A stretch of DNA of 64,000 nt, from contig BCHH01000006.1 in the NCBI GenBank assembly GCA_001599595.1, positions 1,547,197-1,611,196 on the forward strand. The letters run 5' to 3'. Below the pieces are notes generated by a model that ran no database searches, was not told the DNA's origin, and saw only the letters and a list, made by a program, of their open reading frames with translations. The stretch is from Beverwykella pulmonaria (taxonomy: Eukaryota; Ascomycota; Dothideomycetes; Pleosporales; Melanommataceae). Positions 58,360 through 64,000 of this stretch are shown piece after piece. Each line of letters opens with the position of its first letter. The first letter of the stretch is position 1. The position numbers and the translations under genes are program-made.

Positions 58360-58906
58360 ATTAGGTTACACGTTGAACGAGGAGATGAGGAGCGAGCGGA
58401 AAGCGCCGTGACTTCGTGTTGGCAAGCGTCATTCTCTATTCAAATGGATGCAACATCATGATTGACCTCATACTTCATATTGATTCGCAAAGCATGCAGA
58501 TACCCCAATTCATAGCAATTACAAAAGTACAAATAAGCTAGTAACTTTGCGAGCTATCCTAGCCATCCTTCGCTCGGGCGCCAAGGGCCCTCACCGTCCT
58601 TGACAGGCGTGTAGGTATATCACTCTACAAATTCCACCTCACACAGAACTCAAACGGCACTCCAATAAACTCATGCACCAAGCAGCTTCAGACGCTGCTT
58701 AACAAGATCAATTTAGCGCTACACGGTTACGCCATTCAGTAGCATGCAAGCCTGTCTCCAAAACAATGCACCTATGCGAACGACCAAGTAACAATACACC
58801 TTGATATCCACCGCTCTAAGCCAACCTATCCATGCAAAACGCTACTATAATCAGACACCGCCATTTCCCGTGAGAACTCTAGCATCGTACGAAGCACAAG
58901 AACCCA
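58360..58906. other. convergent intergenic, TFIIIA and patatin 3' ends
   Basis: About 550 bases with two 3' UTRs. No gene seen. Confidence 0.4.
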
Positions 58907-61704
58907 TTACTCCATCACCCCCTCCCCACCCCTCTCCAACCCCAATCCCAGCCCAAACTCCTCACCCTTACCCTCCACTTCCCCAAACACCTCATCCTCG
59001 TCATCGCCAAACCCCTCCCCATCATCGCCATCAAGCTTAGCCCCAGCCTCCCCATCGCCGCGATACCGGCCGCCTTTACCAGGGCTCCTTCCGGTAGCCC
59101 CAACGCCAGCATCACTGTCGTCTTCTTCGTCAGACTCATCATCTACAAAAACTCTGCTCTGCCTTCTTATCTCTTTCAGAAAGCCACCGGGCTTCCGACT
59201 TGCTGATGCATCGGCGGCCTGGTACTGCGCGTACAGTTCTCGGACGTCGCGTGGAGGCCGCAGCTCGAACATGCTGGAGGGACGACCCGTATAAGGAGAT
59301 GCGGGGGGTGGTGATGTCGTAGGATCGCGTTGTGGGCGTGGACGGGGGCGGGGGCGGGAGGAGTCAACGGGAGGCGAAAGTGCGCTCCACCAGCCCGACA
59401 GGCGCTGGCTGAGTGATGGGCTGTCGGGCGCCGAGTTTCCTTCTGGGCTGGCGGCGGTTGTTTTGAGCTGTATGGGTGCACCTTTCTTCTGCTTGGTGAA
59501 CGAAAAGCCTAGTGGCATATTGACGGGCGAGCCAGGTCGCGATATGCCTGCTGAAGACGATGACTCGGAGCCAGACATGGGATATTTATCGGGCCCGTCG
59601 CTGGTGGTCCGTTTAAGGAGGCCTCGAAGGTCGTCTTCTGACAGGATATGTGCGAGACTGTCATCTTGAACGCCTCTAGGCCGGAACTGGCGACGTCCTT
59701 GTTGTATCAGGCGCTCGAGTTTTGCGCGGTTGGCGATAAACTTTAGCTTTGGGAAAGCAGACTGCTGACCTACGTGAATCATACGGGCGAGACGGTGCGG
59801 CGTGGGATCGGATAGGATGTGGTAGAAGTCGGATGGGATAGATTTGGGCCAGATTGTGATGGTTCCGCTGAAGCGCTGCAGCCAGATTTCACTCCAATCT
59901 TGGCCCATGGGTCGAGGAAGAAGCTCGAGATGGCGGAGCACCTTCAGCCATTTTGTGAGGTCGAGTTTCAGGTACTGTTCTACAGGTGAGGGGTCAAGGT
60001 CAGTGTAGTTCTTCAAAGCGGGAATAGGGTGCTACAACAGTGCCCTGTGCAAATAGCGAGGCACCATCCACGTGGTACCTCACTCGGGGCTTACGTACCT
60101 ATAGCGGATCCGATGAAGCCACCACGCCAGCCACGGCCGCGACGGTGCGTAACTGGCCGGCCCACCGATCCACGAGAGGAGAAGAAGAATATGTTGATGT
60201 GGGGATTGACTTGGCTGACGATGGAGAATCGGACATTGAAGTGAAGATTGAGAGACTTTAGGGGGATGTCAGTACGAAGGCTGCCGTCTTTCCACTTGTG
60301 TCCGAAAGAGTAGGGGGCTAGTGTGCCGTCTTTGGTCTTCTTCATGAGCACGACGGGATTGAGTATACCAGGTACCGCTGCTGATGCTAGCACGGCGGAC
60401 CAGATCACACAGTCTGGGGCGGTCAAATAATTTGCCAGGATGGTTGGCGAATGCGGGTCGGAGGGAACGCAGGACACGTTCAGGATGCGCCCCGTTCGAT
60501 GATAGGCCTCTCTGAAGGTCATGCTTCCTCGAGTAAACCAGGCACATCGCTTCGCCCAGTCGACGCTGTCAAAGCGAGCGCCTGTGCGATACCAGCGCTT
60601 GGACCAGGTGAAGATGTCGTCCGAACATGCGGTAATGCGGTGGGCCAGAGCGGGGACGAGTAATTTCTTGAGCTCGTCATCCGTCCTTGTGCCCAGCAAG
60701 CCAGCCACCAGGGCTCCTCCTGAGGTGCCCGTGATGACTTCTGGCAACAAGCCGGCGTCCAGGAGGGCCTTGGCAACACCAAAATGATAGTAGGCAAACG
60801 TAGCTCCTCCAGACAAGCAAAGGGCAGTGCGGCCAAAGTTGGTGCTGAGATGTTTGAACATGGCCCGCTTGCTCTCCTGATCCAGATACGTGGTATGGAG
60901 GAGACAGGAGAGCGAGGCTTCGACTTCGTCGACGAAGTTCTGCACGAGATTTTTGGTCCCGTAGTACGTCTCGCTGTAGAGCCTTGGGTTTTCGAACCCG
61001 ACAAAGTTGTTCTTGACACAGGCTTCCACCAGGGCACGCAGCTCTTCCACTGCCTTCTGCTGGTCTCCAGTGCTCCCTACGGCCTCGACCCTGTGCCGCA
61101 GCTTCACCATCTGGCCGTGCACTCTGCGTACGGTTTTGCTGTCGTAGTAGGCATACTCGTCGGTCGCCTTCCACTCGTCATTGCCCAGGTATGTGTCGAG
61201 CTCTTTCGAGGCTTGGACCCAGTCCTTGTAGGACGTGGCGCTCTGCAGCTGCATGCGCAGCCGCTGCCTCCGACCTCGCCATGTGACCCAGTGCTCGTAC
61301 AAGTAGATGTAGAGGCGCGTCAGGACGTAGGACAGGCTCAGGAACAGCAGCCACCCGAAGACGACGATCAGCAGCGGCCACTTGAGCAGCACGTAGACGA
61401 AGCCCTCGCGCGTCTCGTCCTTGCCACGGCGCGGGGGCTTCTTGTTGTGCTTCCGCCGCCGCCGCACCTTCTGGTGGATGGGCCGCCAGTCGTTGAGGGC
61501 TGTGATGAAGGTTCGCGGCTCCTGCTGGGGGAGCGTGAGATCCTCGGTGGACGGGGATATCTCTGGGGCGGCGAGGGCTTTCGCGAACTCGTCGAAGTCG
61601 GCTTCGTTTATAAAGTCCTGGTTGTAATCGGGCAGCTGGGTGAGGTCGAATGCCGAGGGCGAGTCGGGTGCAGGGCCGTCGGTTGCCTTCTTAACATCTG
61701 CCAT
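58907..61704 (-). CDS. patatin-like phospholipase / triacylglycerol lipase
   Basis: Predicted 892-residue membrane-associated lipase of the fungal patatin family (yeast Tgl3/4/5 relatives), acting on triacylglycerol or phospholipid at lipid droplets or ER. Exon 1 is 61704-60099 and exon 2 is 59979-58907. The 119-base intron GTACGT...CTGTAG joins GSAI to EQYLKLDLTKWLKVLRHLE. A hydrophobic stretch lies at about 105-133 (LLKWPLLIVVFGWLLFLSLS). The catalytic pair is Ser328 in GTSGG and Asp473 in KDGSLRTD, with oxyanion motif CLSGGATFAYYHFG. The C-terminal 250 residues are Ser/Pro/acidic and low-complexity, ending in Gly/Glu-rich repeats, and are probably regulatory. Start MADVKKATD is chosen; the frame is open 62 codons upstream but would enter the QRI7 promoter. 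Confidence 0.92.
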
Positions 61705-61838
61705 GCTGGAGTATATGGCATCGTCGAGCTGGTTGCGGTGGTGGTGGTGTTTTGAGAGGGATTGGCGTGTCCAAGTGTTGAGAGGCCAGGTGAAGTAAGT
61801 TCGATGCGTGATGTCACCGGCCTCGCACAGACTGTTCA
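61705..61838. promoter_or_regulatory. shared 134-base divergent promoter, patatin lipase and QRI7
   Basis: The start codons of two oppositely directed genes are 134 bases apart, so the two transcripts must start within this interval or overlap. No specific motif assigned. Confidence 0.55.
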
Positions 61839-63552
61839 ATGCAGACCGCGGCATCTTCACGCCCGCTCCTTCCCTTCGCCGTCGCCTCACACCACCATCA
61901 TGCTTCGCTCCACCACCTGATGCGAGCCCTCACACTCCGCTCCCGCCCTCGTCTGCCCCCGAGCCCGCGACCGAGCCTGCGACGCGCCCTCCTGACGCTC
62001 GCCATCGAAACCTCGTGCGACGACACCTCGGTCGCCATACTCGAAGCGGAAACATGTGCACAGCAGGGCCACACACGTGCTGTTCTGCACTTCCACAAGA
62101 AAGTCACGTCCAATAGCACTTCTTTCCAGGGCGTGCACCCCATCGTGTCGCTCTACTCCCACCAGGAACACTTGGCCGTCCTCCTCGATGAAGCCGTACG
62201 CCATCTTCCGCCCAAGGATGCCTCCACGAGGAAGATACCCGACTTCGTCTCGGTCACTCGAGGCCCCGGAATGCGGTCTAACCTATTTACCGGCCTAGAC
62301 ACCGCGAAAGGGCTGGCCGTGGCATGGCAGCGCGAGCTGGTGGGAGTGCACCACATGCAGGCCCACGCCTTAACGCCCCGCTTGGTGAAGGCACTGCAAA
62401 ACGCTCACGAGTTGGGATTGGAGTCAATTGCACCTTCGCAAGGTGATCGCATGCCCACCATGATCGATATAGACCCCAAATTCCCTTTTCTCTCGGTTCT
62501 AGCATCGGGCGGCCACACATTGGTCATACACTCGGCGTCACTGACAGAGCACAAGGTCCTGGCGAGTACGAGCGACATTGCCGTGGGAGAGTGTTTGGAT
62601 AAAATCGCGCGCTGTGTGCTCCCCCAAGCGCTTTTGCAGACCGCGCAAAGTACCATGTATGGCCCGCTTCTCGAACAGTTTGCCTTCTCGGAAAGCCCCA
62701 TGTCGAATACGGGCAACGGCATGGCCCAGCCAAAAATAGAAGAACAGCCCGTTCCTGGAACACTGCATGGACGACCGCATCAGCCGGTACGGGCCGAGTA
62801 TTGTCTAGAAAACAACACTGCTGAGGAATATCTCGCAATATATGGAACACGGTTCAGACACGCAGTTCCCCAGAACAACGAAGAGGCGCTGAAGCAGAAT
62901 ACCACCAAATGGGGTTGGCGCTTCAACACGCCGCTTTCCAAAGGCGCAGGCGGACTCAAGAGCAAGAGCTTAGAGATGTCCTTCACGGGACTGCTAACGG
63001 CTGTTGAGCGCGCTGTTGGGTTTGAAACAGACAAATCCACAGGAAAGATCACCAAAACGAAACGATTGGCCCAAGACATCAGTGTTGAAGAGCGAAGGGA
63101 TATGGCCCGGGAAGCCATGCGTGCTGCATTCGAGCATGTAGCTAGCCGAGTCGTGCTAGGCCTGCAGCAGATTTCCCTGGACCAGCCCGCATCGGCCCCT
63201 GTAGCGGCCGTTGTGATGGCTGGCGGCGTCGCCGCGAACTCGTATCTCCGACTTTTGTATGCAAATTCTGTGTGTGTGAGGTTTGACGTATACTGATTTG
63301 CGGTCAGACTTGCCAGTATGCTCACTGCGAACGGGTATTCTGACATCAAAATATATTTTCCACCTGTTAGTCTTTGCACTGACAATGTAAGTTGCCATCA
63401 ACACATACTCGCCACAGGGTTGATGTCAATAGGCCGCTATGATTGCGTGGGCGGGCATAGAAATGTACCAGGCTGGATACAGCGACCCGCGAACGATCCG
63501 ATCGATACGGAAGTGGCCACTTGACCAATTGCTGTCGCCGCCCGTGGACTAA
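61839..63552 (+). CDS. QRI7: mitochondrial tRNA N6-threonylcarbamoyladenosine synthase (Qri7/OSGEPL1)
   Basis: Predicted 538-residue Kae1/TsaD-family enzyme that makes t6A37 on mitochondrial tRNAs reading ANN codons. Exons: 61839-63256, 63308-63386 and 63433-63552. Family motifs: LAIETSCDDTSVAIL, RGPGMRSNLFTGLDTAKGLA, the metal-binding HHMQAHAL (His172, His176), SVLASGGHTL, FTGLLTAVERAV, VVMAGGVAANSYLR and CTDNAAMIAWAGIEMY. The Arg/His/Ser-rich N-terminus without acidic residues fits a mitochondrial presequence; Met 61920 is an alternative start. A region of about 100 residues between CLDKIAR and the FTGLL motif is longer than in compact bacterial TsaD. Both late introns are short; in the second, AATAG at 63432 gives DNAAMIAWAG, while the nearer CCACAG acceptor would not. 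Confidence 0.93.
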
Positions 63553-64000
63553 ATCAGCCCATCTAGATTGATGAATGGCAGACACGACGCCGACCACCTT
63601 TTGCACGTATCGTCGAATTCCCTGGTCTGCCTTAAACACACTACGGTATACGAGGCATGGTGCGTCTTTTCCCGGAGTCTTCCTGGAAATACGAATCTAC
63701 TTTCTTCCATTTGGACTGGCGCCCTTCTCCCAAAAGAACGACTTCATCTCTGTGCGACCTCATTGTATCTGATACAGCCCACTACGCACTAAACGTTCCA
63801 TGCCCAGTCTGATCAGTGATTTGGTGCCGTCTCTCCCAGCAGGATATATAAGATGCGCCGGAGCACGCTCCTAAAGCCACTATAGCGACGGAGGAACCCC
63901 CAGGGAAGACAAGCAGTATACCCGTATGCAGTATGGTACCATCTAAAAACAGACGCAGGGCCCAACAAACCTGTATTTGGCCGTATAGATTGTTCAAACT
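63553..64000. other. right-edge stretch, no gene recognised
   Basis: Downstream of QRI7. Short frames only; nothing recognised before the window ends. Confidence 0.4.

Noticed and set aside
60784..61755. 323-codon plus-strand frame
   Set aside because: Antisense shadow of the patatin lipase, whose catalytic motifs are on the other strand.

Overview
The window is nuclear DNA of a filamentous ascomycete (Pezizomycotina; the gene set would suit a Dothideomycete, but that is an inference). The evidence is eukaryotic single-copy genes such as UTP4, RPB6, TFIIIA, LOS1 and QRI7, many short introns of about 45-85 bases with CTAAC-type branch sites, long pyrimidine-rich leaders, and secreted plant-matter enzymes. 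I find 19 protein-coding genes. No tRNA, rRNA, intact transposon, CRISPR array or operon was recognised.

Layout. 1.4-4.3 kb: UTP4, a ribosome-biogenesis WD40 protein. 4.3-10.7 kb: gene-poor, with only exon- and intron-like fragments. 10.7-13.9 kb: a G1/S cyclin behind a leader of up to 2 kb. 15.1-24.8 kb: a small one-pass membrane protein, an MFS transporter, a tannase/feruloyl esterase, a membrane-anchored multicopper oxidase and a secreted acid phosphatase, a block that looks accessory or nutritional. 27.2-30.5 kb: a cyclic-nucleotide phosphodiesterase with a receiver-like N-terminus. 31.5-34.4 kb: a class II sirtuin and a Myb/SANT protein. 36.0-42.0 kb: a berberine-bridge-type FAD oxidase and a GH3 beta-glucosidase. 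42.7-47.8 kb: a proline-rich protein with an eight-cysteine module and a GPI-anchored cell-surface protein. 50.3-63.6 kb: a dense housekeeping block holding LOS1 (tRNA export), S-formylglutathione hydrolase, RPB6, TFIIIA, a patatin lipase and QRI7 (mitochondrial tRNA t6A).

Functional links. RPB6 (a subunit shared by Pol I, II and III) and TFIIIA (5S rRNA transcription) are divergent across 284 bases. The patatin lipase and QRI7 are divergent across 134 bases. UTP4, TFIIIA, RPB6, LOS1 and QRI7 all serve ribosome or tRNA production. The MFS, tannase, oxidase and phosphatase run could work together on plant phenolics, but this rests on adjacency only.

Gene models were built by hand from reading-frame continuity and splice consensus. 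Three introns appear to be GC-AG, which is many for one window. The 5' part of the acid phosphatase is unresolved.
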